A stretch of DNA of 64,000 nt. Source: Streptomyces sp. NRRL F-5123. Lineage in GTDB: Bacteria > Actinomycetota > Actinomycetes > Streptomycetales > Streptomycetaceae. The stretch is from the NCBI RefSeq assembly GCF_000721495.1, contig NZ_JOHY01000021.1:1-64000 (forward strand). Direction: 5' to 3'. The position numbers and the translations under genes were made by a program. Below are positions 33,337 through 41,623 of the stretch, in pieces; within the stretch, counting starts at the first letter, position 1, and every line of letters begins with the position of its first letter. The notes beneath the pieces were generated by a model that saw only the letters and a program-made list of their open reading frames with translations, ran no database searches and was not told the origin of the DNA.

Positions 33337-34362
33337 CTACGCGTTGGTGCGCGCCTCCGGGTGCGGGATGCGGGCGGGGTGCGGGGCCGGTCCGGTGGAA
33401 CCGCGCACCACCAGTTCCGGTTCGAAGAACAGCTCGTCGTGGTCGACCGAGGCGCCGCTGATCTCGCCCGCCAGCAGGTCCACCGCGGCCCGTCCCATCG
33501 CCTCGATCGGCTGGCGCACGGTCGTCAGCGGCGGCTCGGTGCAGTTCATCAGCGACGAGTCGTCGTAGCCGATCACCGACACGTCCTCGGGAACCGACAG
33601 CCGGCGCCGCCGGGCGGCCCTTATCGTGCCGAGCGCCAGCAGGTCGGAGGCGCAGATGAAGGCCGTGATGCCGCGTGCCAGCAGCCGGCTCGCCGCGGCC
33701 TGGCCGCCCTCCAGCGTGAAGAGCGCGTGCTCCACCGTGACCGAGGGGTCCACCCGGCGCGCGGCCGCGAGCTTGCGCCGCGACGGCACGTGGTCCGGTG
33801 GTCCGAGAACCAGCGCGATGCGCTGGTGGCCCAGCGACATCAGGTGGTTCATCGCCTGCTCGACGGCCACCGCGTCGTCGCAGGAGACGCGCGGGAAGTC
33901 GAGATGGTCGATGGCCGCGTTCATCAGCACGGTGGGCAGGTTGCGTTCTGCGAGGCGTGCGTAGTGGTCGTGCGGCGACTCCGCCTGGGCGTAGAGCCCG
34001 CCGAAGAAGACCACCCCGGACACGTGCTGCTGCAGCAGCAACTCCACGTAGTCGGCCTCCGAGACGCCGCCCGCGGTCTGGGTGCAGAGCACCGGGGTGA
34101 AGCCCTGCTGCGCCAGCGCGCCGCCGACCACCTCCGCGAAGGCGGGGAAGATCGGGTTCTGCAGCTCGGGCATGACCATGCCGACCAGCCGGGCGCGTTC
34201 CCCGCGCAGCTGGGTGGGCCGTTCGTAACCGAGCACGTCAAGAGCGGTGAGGACCGCGGCCCGGGTCGCGTCGGAGACGCCGGGCTTCCCGTTCAGCACC
34301 CTGCTGACGGTGGCCTCGCTCACTCCGACCTTCTTTGCCACCTCGGCAAGTCGTCGTGTCAT
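33337..34362 (-). CDS. malR: LacI-family regulator, MalR-like
   Basis: A 341-residue protein with a LacI helix-turn-helix at the N-terminus (LAEVAKKVGVSEATVSRVLN) and a periplasmic-binding-protein-like sensor region (GMVMPELQNPIFPAFAEVV, CASDLLALGTIRAA, VIGYDDSS). It lies directly upstream of malE in the same direction, the arrangement of the Streptomyces maltose regulon repressor. Maltose or a derivative is the presumed inducer. ATG 34362 lies immediately after the -10 box, so a leaderless message is likely. Confidence 0.9.
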   Translation of the reverse strand: MTRRLAEVAKKVGVSEATVSRVLNGKPGVSDATRAAVLTALDVLGYERPTQLRGERARLVGMVMPELQNPIFPAFAEVVGGALAQQGFTPVLCTQTAGGVSEADYVELLLQQHVSGVVFFGGLYAQAESPHDHYARLAERNLPTVLMNAAIDHLDFPRVSCDDAVAVEQAMNHLMSLGHQRIALVLGPPDHVPSRRKLAAARRVDPSVTVEHALFTLEGGQAAASRLLARGITAFICASDLLALGTIRAARRRRLSVPEDVSVIGYDDSSLMNCTEPPLTTVRQPIEAMGRAAVDLLAGEISGASVDHDELFFEPELVVRGSTGPAPHPARIPHPEARTNA

Positions 34363-34369
34363 GGCGTCG

Positions 34370-34440
34370 ATTCTAGTACAGGTGGCGCAAGTTTCTTGCG
34401 GTGATTTTGCGAGATCTCTGCAAGTCATCCATATTTTGCG
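34370..34440 (-). promoter_or_regulatory. malR promoter and operators
   Basis: TAGAAT (reverse complement of 34370-34375) is the -10 box. The perfect palindrome CGCAAGTTTCTTGCG (34386-34400) covers the -35 area. Further upstream are more half-sites (TTTTGCGAGATC, TTGCAGAG on the minus strand, TTTTGCGAAAC). This points to autoregulation. Confidence 0.65.
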
Positions 34441-34627
34441 AAACCTGGTCGACATATTTCTGTGCCAGATTCAGATCCCTGGGGTCGTCGGGCGTCACAG
34501 GAGCGACTCCCCTCGCGAAGGGATCCCCCCGCCGCACGGACACCGGACGTCACTGCACCCGGCGGCTCGGCGCCGCCACCGTACCGTTCACCGCATACGA
34601 GGCCGACCCGGCGAGCGGCAACAGGGC

Positions 34628-35884
34628 CTACGCCTCGTAGCCGGACCCTCCGTGCGCGGACGGGCGGCGGCGCTTCGACGGGGGAACGCCGCCGTCGCGC
34701 AGGTGCAGGGCGCGCAGTGCGATCTCGGTGGCGAAGCGCTCGTCGGGGCGGGTGAGCTGGTCGCCGAAGGCGCGCTCCAGGATGCGCATCCGGTAGCGCA
34801 CCGTCTGCGGGTGGACGTCGAGCTGCTCGGCGATCTGCGCGGCCGTCCCGCGCGTGGTCAGCCAGATCCGCAGCGTCTCGACCAGCCGCGCCTGCTGGGT
34901 GGGCGTCAGCGCGGCGAGCGGGGTGAGGAAGCGGGCGGCCATCTGGTCGGCGAGCGCCGGGTCCCCCAGCAGCCACAGCGACAGCAGGTGGTCCTCGCAC
35001 CGCAGCAGCGGGCCGCCCGTGACGGCGCCCGACCCGGCCAGCGACAGGGTCTGCCGGGCCCAGCGCAGCGAGTCCGCGGCCTCGCCGAGCCCGGTGGTCA
35101 GCCCGACCGCGGCCCGGCAGCCGCCCAGCGCGTCGTCCAGGCACGCGCGGCGGGCGTCGGTCAGCGGCCCCGGCACGAGCAGATGCGGCTCGGGGTCGGC
35201 GAAGTCCTGCAGCATGTCCGGGTCCAGGGCCTGCCGGCGCGGGCGGGTGCCCGGGGCGAGCGCCACCATGGTGACCTCGTCCGGCAGCTTCCACCCGCAG
35301 TGCTCGGCGAGTTCGGCGAGCGCGCTGCGGGCCACCGCGGTGCCGCCGAGGATGCGGCGCAGTAATCGGCGGCGCCGGTTGTCCGGCTCCTCGCCCAGCT
35401 CGGCCAGTGCCTGGACGTAGCCCTCGCGGGAGAGTTCGGCCAGGTCGCCCATGTAGGCGAAGAGCGCGTCGGCGAAGGTCAGCATGAAGGCCGCCGACAG
35501 GTTGTAGCGGCGGCTGACGGCACGCACCCGGCGCAGCGCGACCTGGCAGCCGATGCGGTAGGCGGCCTGGAGGTTGTCCAGGCTGCGCCCCTCGTACGCC
35601 TCGTAGCGCCCGAAGCGCCGGCACAGGTCGTCGCGCTGCGCGGTGGTGGCGGTGGGGGCGGCCACCCGGTCCACGAAGCTGGCGATGCTCTGCTCGATCC
35701 CGAACCGGATCACCTTGCTGTTGGGGCCTTCCAGAAGGTGCCCGTATTCAGGGATCGCCGTGACGATTTCAGCAGCCATCTCTTTCAATAGGCCCGGGAG
35801 TTCCGGGCGCATGATGGCGGCGAACTCCCGGGGTATGGGACCCGTGATCTCCCCTTGATCCGGGACCTGCCGCATGACGGACAT
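34628..35884 (-). CDS. PucR/CdaR-type transcriptional regulator
   Basis: A 418-residue protein with a C-terminal helix-turn-helix of the PucR family (LRIWLTTRGTAAQIAEQLDV, then HPQTVRYRMRILERAFG). Its N-terminal half (PREFAAIMRPELPGLLKEMA; RRFGRYEAYEGRSLDNLQAAYRIG) is typical of Streptomyces PucR-like proteins. ATG 35884 is preferred because GGAGGGGGAGG lies upstream. It is divergent from the secreted-protein and mce genes and is the best local candidate to regulate them (inference). A stop-to-start gap of 265 bp separates it from malR. Confidence 0.88.
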   Translation of the reverse strand: MSVMRQVPDQGEITGPIPREFAAIMRPELPGLLKEMAAEIVTAIPEYGHLLEGPNSKVIRFGIEQSIASFVDRVAAPTATTAQRDDLCRRFGRYEAYEGRSLDNLQAAYRIGCQVALRRVRAVSRRYNLSAAFMLTFADALFAYMGDLAELSREGYVQALAELGEEPDNRRRRLLRRILGGTAVARSALAELAEHCGWKLPDEVTMVALAPGTRPRRQALDPDMLQDFADPEPHLLVPGPLTDARRACLDDALGGCRAAVGLTTGLGEAADSLRWARQTLSLAGSGAVTGGPLLRCEDHLLSLWLLGDPALADQMAARFLTPLAALTPTQQARLVETLRIWLTTRGTAAQIAEQLDVHPQTVRYRMRILERAFGDQLTRPDERFATEIALRALHLRDGGVPPSKRRRPSAHGGSGYEA

Positions 35885-36339
35885 GAGCCTCCCCCTCCGT
35901 ACCGCCTCATCGCGTCGGTGGCCTCGCTGCAACATAGACCAAATGTTCACGCTGCGCAGCCCCGCGGATGCGTAAACGTTGTCGGCCCACCGGTGGCGGG
36001 CCGCGACCGGGCAGGCGGGGGGAGCGGCGCGGGCGGGCCGGGCGAGCCGGGAAATGCTCACTTCCCGACAAAAACGGCGGGGGTGATGTTGCCCCGGTGA
36101 CAGAAAATTACCCGACGGTAAGGTTCCGGAAGGAATCTTGGACGGGATTGTTGCGCCCCTCGGTTACCCGTACGTAACGTCCAGCCCTGCAAGGGCACCC
36201 GAGGAAATCGGTGCCCCACGTTCCAGGTAACAGTCGCAGCCGAATTCCGCCCCCGACGTGCGGTGATGACGCACGTGAGGCGCGCGGTTCCGGTTAATCA
36301 GGTACGTCGAACTCCTCGGTTTCACGAAAGGATTCAGCC
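35885..36339. promoter_or_regulatory. Divergent intergenic region with two TTACC/GGTAA-type inverted repeats
   Basis: No gene is visible in these 455 bases. TTACC-CGAC-GGTAA lies at 36108-36121 and GTTAC-CCGTAC-GTAAC at 36163-36178. A close relative of the second occurs at 37172-37187 before the next secreted-protein gene. These are candidate binding sites for the PucR-type protein. Confidence 0.55.
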
Positions 36340-36966
36340 ATGCGCAAGTTCACCAAGGCGTTCACGGGTACGGCGGCGACGGGTGCCGCCATCATCGCCG
36401 CGATCGGCCTGGCGGCAGGCCCGGCGTCCGCCACCACCCCCACCCAGGTGACGATCAGCGGGAGCAACACCGACGGCTCCTTCACCGCCCTCGCGTCGAA
36501 GCCGACGCTGAAGGACAACAAGACCGGCGTGGTGCTCAACTGCTCCTCCGCCTCGGCTGCCGGTATCGCCAACAACGGCACCCACGCCGGCACCCAGGCG
36601 GCCACGCTGACGTCCCTGACGTGGACGTCGTGCAACATCAGCGGCATCGGCTTCGGCGTGACGTCCAACGCCAGCGTGACCTCCCCGTGGTCCCTGAACG
36701 CCACCGACGTCACCGACAGCACGGGCAAGACCCTCGGCAACATCACGGGTGTCCACGCGACCCTGTCCGGCGCGTGCAACGCCACCGTGACCGGCACGGT
36801 CACCGGCTACTACACCAACGGCACGCACACGCTGTCGATCAACGCCGGCACGTTGACCGTCTCCGGCGTCAGCGGCCTGTGCCTCGGGCTGATCAACAAC
36901 GGCGACTCGGTCACCTACACGGCCAACTACGTCACCACCCCGGCCCTGCAGGTCACCGCGAGCTGA
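36340..36966 (+). CDS. Small secreted protein of unknown function
   Basis: A 208-residue protein with a clear Sec signal peptide (MRKFTKAF, hydrophobic core, cleavage near GPASA-TTP). The mature part is Thr/Ser/Gly-rich, predicted beta, with four cysteines (LNCSS, TSCNI, GACNA, GLCLG) that could form two disulfides. AAAGGA lies 8 bp before the ATG. It is followed by a strong terminator. Its position between the PucR gene and the mce operon, and the shared promoter motif, suggest a link to the envelope or to lipid handling (inference). Confidence 0.75.
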   Translation: MRKFTKAFTGTAATGAAIIAAIGLAAGPASATTPTQVTISGSNTDGSFTALASKPTLKDNKTGVVLNCSSASAAGIANNGTHAGTQAATLTSLTWTSCNISGIGFGVTSNASVTSPWSLNATDVTDSTGKTLGNITGVHATLSGACNATVTGTVTGYYTNGTHTLSINAGTLTVSGVSGLCLGLINNGDSVTYTANYVTTPALQVTAS

Positions 36967-37007
36967 CGGCAGCGCGATCCGCGCCGTCCGCACCGCACCG
37001 TCTGCAC

Positions 37008-37042
37008 CGAGCCCCGGCGGGCACCGCTGCCGCCGGGGCTCG
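37008..37042 (+). terminator. Terminator after the small secreted protein
   Basis: CGAGCCCCGGCGG and CCGCCGGGGCTCG form a perfect 13-bp stem with a 9-base loop, 41 bp after the stop. Confidence 0.8.
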
Positions 37043-37171
37043 CTGTCCCTCCGGCGCGGCCGGTGCTCGTCCGGTGACAACTTCGGGATTCCGTTTTGTC
37101 ACCCGTTGACAAGAAAGCGGCTCGCGCGAGAGCCCGTCGAACTCGGCCTCGTCGATCACTTGTACGGCCTT

Positions 37172-37187
37172 ATTACCCGCCCGTAAT
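37172..37187 (+). promoter_or_regulatory. Inverted repeat ATTAC-CCGCCC-GTAAT
   Basis: Same layout as GTTAC-CCGTAC-GTAAC at 36163-36178; 41 bp before the start of the DUF6801-like gene. Confidence 0.6.
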
Positions 37188-37228
37188 GTCCGTGCGTCGC
37201 CGACGCGCCGGTCAGGAGGAGTCCGTTG

Positions 37229-38947
37229 ATGCGAGGTGCAGTGAACCCGCGCAGGGTGGTGCTGACGGCCGCCACCGCGTCGGTCGCCGTGCTCGCCGGG
37301 ATGCTGCCCGGCACCCCCTCCGCGGCCTCCGGCCCCGACGGCGCCGTCGAGATCGCCTACACCTGCGCGTTCACCACCGGCAGCGCAGCGGAGGGCGGGG
37401 ACGGCGCGGGCACGGCCGCCGTGACGGAGGACGCCACCGTCACCGTCCAGCAGACCTACCCGGCGAGCGGGGCCGTCGGCGAGCGCTTCCGGCCCGGCGC
37501 GCTGACCGTCGAGGTGGCCCTCGGCAAGGACGCCGCCGCCGAGGTCCTGCCGCCCGGCGCCACCTCGGCCACCGCCACCGCCTCGCTCACCGCCCGCGTC
37601 ACGCAGGGCTCGTCCACCGCCGACGCGCCGTGGCCCGGGCTGCGGGCGGCGGCCGCCCCCACCGCCGACGGCCTGGACCTGACCTTCACCGGCGACGCCA
37701 CCGCGGTCAGCGCCACCGCCCCCGGCAGCGTGCGCTTCGACGCCGGGCGGCTGGACCTGGCGGTCTACGCCCTGGCCGTCCCCACCGCCCCGCCCTCCGA
37801 CTCCGCCACGGACGCGCCCTCCGGCTCCACCGCGGCCGGGCCGGCGGCCGACGTGGCGACCACGGACGCGGCGGCGGACGCCGACGCCACCACCTCCCCG
37901 GCCGCGGGCACGACCATCGGCCAGGTGACCGGTGCCTGCACCCCGAAGGACGGCCAGGCCACCCTGCTCGGCGAGGTCGCCGTGGCCGCCGCCGACGGCT
38001 CCGGGCACTCCGGCACCGGCGCCGGCACGGCGGCACCGGCCCCCTCCTCGGGAACCACCGCCACCGCGGGCAGCCCCGCAAGCTCCGCTGCCGTCACCCG
38101 CAAGGGCACCCTCGAAGTGGCCGAGCCCCCGCACTCCGGCGTCAAGGACTGCCCGCCGCCGCCGGACGGAGAGCCGGACCAGGCGGTCCTCGACGCGGTC
38201 CCCCGCCCGGACGGCGCCTTCCACAACGTGCTCACCCCGGACCAGCGCCAGGCCGAGTGCACCTTCCTCACCGGGCTGTCCAACGTCGGCAAGCTCAAGG
38301 GCGCGGCGACGGTCAACGGGCTCGACGACCACCCGGCGATGACCAACGTCACCCAGGTCGGCACCTGGTTCGGCTTCCAGCCGGACGGATCGATCTTTCT
38401 GGAGCTCGACAGCATCGTCAAGCTGGACCTGCCGCCGGCCGAGTCGACCTTCCTGACCTTCGGGTTCATGCCCACCACCGCCGTGATGACGATGACGCAG
38501 CTCGCCCCGCTGACCCTGATCATCGCCGGCAGCAGCGGCGACGACTACATCACCTACACGGACGTCTACGGCAAGCTGGACCTGCGGCTGAGCGACATCA
38601 AGGTCAACGGCACGCCCCTGGACGTCGGCCCGGACTGTCACACCGTCAGGCCGCTGGACCTCCATCTGGTCGGCACCGACTACACCTACAAGGGCCACGA
38701 CGGCATCACCCGGCCCTCGGACTACAACGAGATCGTCGGCGGTCCGCTGCACCAGGACCGGCTCACCATCCCGCCGTTCACCGGCTGCACCGCGCACGGG
38801 GACAACGTCGACGCCCTGCTCACCGCGTCGATCTCCGGGCCGGACAACTCGCTGAACTTCATCCAGGGCGGGCTGTGCATCCCCTCCTCGCGTGAGTACA
38901 GCTACTGCGACCCCGAGATCCCCTACCCGACCCCGCCGCACCGCTGA
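37229..38947 (+). CDS. Secreted protein with N-terminal DUF6801-like domain
   Basis: A 572-residue protein with a signal peptide (cleavage near TPSAA). Residues ~38-175 (VEIAYTCAF, VTVQQTYPASGAVGERFRPG) resemble DUF6801 repeats of Streptomyces exported proteins. An Ala/Thr/Pro-rich linker follows, then a C-terminal domain of about 290 residues with six or so cysteines (DCPPPPD, ECTFLTG, DCHTVRPLD, TGCTAHG, GLCIPS, SYCDPE). AGGAGGA precedes ATG 37229. It ends only 64 bp before the mce ATPase gene, so it may be co-transcribed with the mce operon and act outside the cell in the same uptake route (inference). Confidence 0.75.
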   Translation: MRGAVNPRRVVLTAATASVAVLAGMLPGTPSAASGPDGAVEIAYTCAFTTGSAAEGGDGAGTAAVTEDATVTVQQTYPASGAVGERFRPGALTVEVALGKDAAAEVLPPGATSATATASLTARVTQGSSTADAPWPGLRAAAAPTADGLDLTFTGDATAVSATAPGSVRFDAGRLDLAVYALAVPTAPPSDSATDAPSGSTAAGPAADVATTDAAADADATTSPAAGTTIGQVTGACTPKDGQATLLGEVAVAAADGSGHSGTGAGTAAPAPSSGTTATAGSPASSAAVTRKGTLEVAEPPHSGVKDCPPPPDGEPDQAVLDAVPRPDGAFHNVLTPDQRQAECTFLTGLSNVGKLKGAATVNGLDDHPAMTNVTQVGTWFGFQPDGSIFLELDSIVKLDLPPAESTFLTFGFMPTTAVMTMTQLAPLTLIIAGSSGDDYITYTDVYGKLDLRLSDIKVNGTPLDVGPDCHTVRPLDLHLVGTDYTYKGHDGITRPSDYNEIVGGPLHQDRLTIPPFTGCTAHGDNVDALLTASISGPDNSLNFIQGGLCIPSSREYSYCDPEIPYPTPPHR

Positions 38948-39011
38948 GCGGCCCCGACATGCCGTCCGAACACCACGTCCTGCCGCTGAGCCATTGGAGG
39001 AAAGCGGTGCC

Positions 39012-39995
39012 ATGGGAATCGAAGTGACCGTCGAGGGCCTCACCAAGTCCTTCGGCCAGCAGACCGTCTGGCAGGACGTCACGCTCACGCTGCCGCCCGG
39101 CGAGGTCAGCGTCATGCTGGGGCCGTCGGGCACCGGCAAGACCGTCTTCCTCAAATCCGTGATCGGGCTGCTCAAACCGGAGCACGGCCGGGTCCTCGTC
39201 AACGGCGTGGACATGGTCAACGGGCCCGAGCGGGACATCTACGCCACCCGCAGGCTCTTCGGCCTGATGTTCCAGGACGGCGCCCTCTTCGGCTCCATGA
39301 ACCTCTTCGACAACATCGCCTTCCCCTTGCGCGAGCACACCCGCAAGAAGGAGTCGGAGATCCGCCGCGTCGTCATGGAGCGGATGGACATGGTCGGCCT
39401 GGTCGGCTCCGAGGGCAAGCTCCCCGGCGAGATCTCCGGCGGCATGCGCAAGCGTGCCGGGCTCGCCCGCGCGCTCGTCCTGGACCCGCAGATCATCCTG
39501 TGCGACGAGCCGGACTCCGGCCTGGACCCGGTGCGCACCTCGTACATCTCGCAACTGCTCATCGACCTCAACGCGCAGATCGACGCGACGATGCTGATCG
39601 TCACCCACAACCTCGACATCGCCGCGACCGTGCCGGACAACGTGGGCATGCTCTTCCGCCGCGAACTCGTCGCGTTCGGGCCCCGCGAGCTGCTGCTGAC
39701 CAGCGATGTGCCCGTCGTGCGGCAGTTCCTCAGCGGCCGCCGCGAGGGCCCGATCGGCATGGCGGAGGAGAAGGACGAGGCGACCCTCGCGGCCGAGCAG
39801 GGCGCGGGCGGCAGCGCCCTGCCGCCCGCGCCCGGCACGCTCGCCCCGCAGCTGGAGCCGAGCCCCGGGCTGCCGCCGCGGCAGGCCGTGCAGCGGCGCC
39901 GGGCGCGGGTGCTGGCGATGTGGGACCAGCTGCCGGCCGCGGCCCGCGCCGCCGTGCAGGCGAGCCTGGCACCGGTGCGGGGGGAGCCGGCATGA
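39012..39995 (+). CDS. ABC transporter ATPase of the mce system (Mkl/MlaF-like)
   Basis: A 327-residue ATPase with Walker A GPSGTGKT, signature ISGGMRKRAGLARAL and Walker B ILCDEPDSGLDPV; these are the MlaF/Mkl variants. About 75 C-terminal residues, Pro-rich then basic, extend beyond the usual domain. It powers lipid import or export through the YrbE-type permeases and MCE proteins encoded next. GGAGGAAA lies upstream of the ATG. This is the first gene of a tightly coupled 13-gene run. Confidence 0.93.
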   Translation: MGIEVTVEGLTKSFGQQTVWQDVTLTLPPGEVSVMLGPSGTGKTVFLKSVIGLLKPEHGRVLVNGVDMVNGPERDIYATRRLFGLMFQDGALFGSMNLFDNIAFPLREHTRKKESEIRRVVMERMDMVGLVGSEGKLPGEISGGMRKRAGLARALVLDPQIILCDEPDSGLDPVRTSYISQLLIDLNAQIDATMLIVTHNLDIAATVPDNVGMLFRRELVAFGPRELLLTSDVPVVRQFLSGRREGPIGMAEEKDEATLAAEQGAGGSALPPAPGTLAPQLEPSPGLPPRQAVQRRRARVLAMWDQLPAAARAAVQASLAPVRGEPA

Positions 39996-40804
39996 GCGCA
40001 CCCGTACGGCTGCGCGAGCCGGCCGGGCGGCGGCCCTTCCCCGGCACGGGCGCGCTGCGGCAGACCGGCCAGCTCATGACGCTGGCCGCCACCACGGTCC
40101 GGGACACCTTCCGGCGGCCCTTCCAGGTCCGCGAGCTCATCGAGCAGTTCTGGTTCGTGGCGAGCGTGACGATCCTGCCCGCCGCGCTGGTGTCGATCCC
40201 GTTCGGCGCGGTCATCGCACTCCAGGTCGGCTCGCTCACCCAGCAGCTCGGCGCGCAGTCCTTCACCGGCGGCGCGAGTGTGCTCGCGGTGATCCAGCAG
40301 GCCAGCCCGATCATCGTGGCGCTGCTGATCGCGGGCGCGGGCGGCAGCGCGATCTGCGCCGACCTGGGCTCGCGCAAGATCCGCGAGGAGCTGGACGCCA
40401 TGGAGGTCATGGGCGTCTCGCCGGTGCAGCGTCTCGTCGTGCCGCGGGTGCTCGCGACGATGCTCGTCGCGGTGCTGCTCAACGGCCTGGTGTCGGTGGT
40501 CGGCACGGCCGGCGGCTACTTCTTCAACGTCATCGTCCAGCACGGCACCCCGGGCGCGTACCTGTCGAGCTTCTCCTCGCTCGCGCAGCTGCCCGACCTC
40601 TACATCAGCGAGATCAAGGCGCTGGTCTTCGGCTTCATCGCCGGCATCGTCGCCGCCTACCGGGGCCTGCACCCGCGCGGCGGCCCCAAGGGCGTCGGCG
40701 ACGCCGTCAACCAGTCCGTGGTCATCACCTTCCTGCTGCTGTTCGTCGTCAACGTCGTGCTGACCGCGATCTACCTGCAGCTCGTCCCGCAGAAGGGGGC
40801 CTGA
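39992..40804 (+). CDS. MlaE/YrbE-family permease (first)
   Basis: A 270-residue membrane protein with five to six helices and the MlaE pattern VSIPFGAVIALQVG, GAGGSAICADLGSRKIREEL, DAMEVMGVSP. It overlaps the ATPase gene by ATGA. It forms a heterodimer with the next gene product as the membrane part of the mce transporter. Confidence 0.93.
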   Translation: MSAPVRLREPAGRRPFPGTGALRQTGQLMTLAATTVRDTFRRPFQVRELIEQFWFVASVTILPAALVSIPFGAVIALQVGSLTQQLGAQSFTGGASVLAVIQQASPIIVALLIAGAGGSAICADLGSRKIREELDAMEVMGVSPVQRLVVPRVLATMLVAVLLNGLVSVVGTAGGYFFNVIVQHGTPGAYLSSFSSLAQLPDLYISEIKALVFGFIAGIVAAYRGLHPRGGPKGVGDAVNQSVVITFLLLFVVNVVLTAIYLQLVPQKGA

Positions 40805-40807
40805 CCG

Positions 40808-41623
40808 ATGGCACTCCTGGACCGCTCCCTGCGCTGGCTGGACGAGACCGGCGACCACTTCATCTTCCACGTCCGCGCGGTGCTGTGGATACCGCGCACC
40901 CTGCGCCGCTACCTCAAGGAGGTGCAGCGCCTGCTCGCCGAGGTCGCGTTCGGCAGCGGCGGGCTCGGCGTGATCGGCGGCACCGTCGGCGTGATGATCG
41001 GCATGACGCTCGCCACCGGCACCGTCGTCGGCCTCCAGGGCTACGCGGCGATGAACCAGCTCGGCACCGCCGCCTTCACCGGCTTCATCTCCGCGTACTT
41101 CAACACCCGCGAGATCGCCCCGCTCGTCGCCGGCCTCGCCCTGTCCGCCACCGTCGGCGCCGGCTTCACCGCCCAGCTCGGCGCGATGCGGATCAACGAG
41201 GAGGTCGACGCCCTGGAGGGGATGGGCATCCGCTCCATGCCCTACCTGGTCAGCACCCGCATCATCGCCGGCGTCGTCGCGATCGTGCCGCTGTACGGCA
41301 TCGGGCTGCTCAGCTCGTACGCGGCCTCGCGCGCGGTCACCGTCTTCTTCAACGGCCAGTCACCCGGCACCTACGACCACTACTTCGGCATCTTCCTGTC
41401 GCCCACCGACGTGCTGCTGTCGACCCTGAAGGTGCTGATCTTCAGCGTCATCGTGATCCTCGCGCACTGCTACTACGGCTACACCGCCAAGGGCGGGCCC
41501 GCCGGGGTCGGCATCGCGGTCGGCCGGTCGGTGCGCAACGCCATCGTGATCATCGCGGTGACCGACTTCTTCCTGTCGCTGGCGCTGTGGGGCGCCACCA
41601 CCACCGTGCGGGTGGCCGGATGA
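40808..41623 (+). CDS. MlaE/YrbE-family permease (second)
   Basis: A 271-residue partner permease: GTVGVMIGMTLATGTVVGLQ, ALSATVGAGFTAQLGAMRIN, EEVDALEGMGIRS. It starts 3 bp after the first permease and overlaps the first MCE gene by ATGA. Paired YrbEA/YrbEB subunits are the rule in actinobacterial mce loci. Confidence 0.93.
   Translation: MALLDRSLRWLDETGDHFIFHVRAVLWIPRTLRRYLKEVQRLLAEVAFGSGGLGVIGGTVGVMIGMTLATGTVVGLQGYAAMNQLGTAAFTGFISAYFNTREIAPLVAGLALSATVGAGFTAQLGAMRINEEVDALEGMGIRSMPYLVSTRIIAGVVAIVPLYGIGLLSSYAASRAVTVFFNGQSPGTYDHYFGIFLSPTDVLLSTLKVLIFSVIVILAHCYYGYTAKGGPAGVGIAVGRSVRNAIVIIAVTDFFLSLALWGATTTVRVAG

Noticed and set aside
34885..35290. Plus-strand frames opposite the PucR gene
   Set aside because: Typical GC-rich complement frames with Ser/Arg/Ala bias and no motif.
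39500..39991. Upstream extension of the first YrbE permease
   Set aside because: It is an out-of-frame reading of the ATPase gene; ATG 39992 with the ATGA overlap is the true start.
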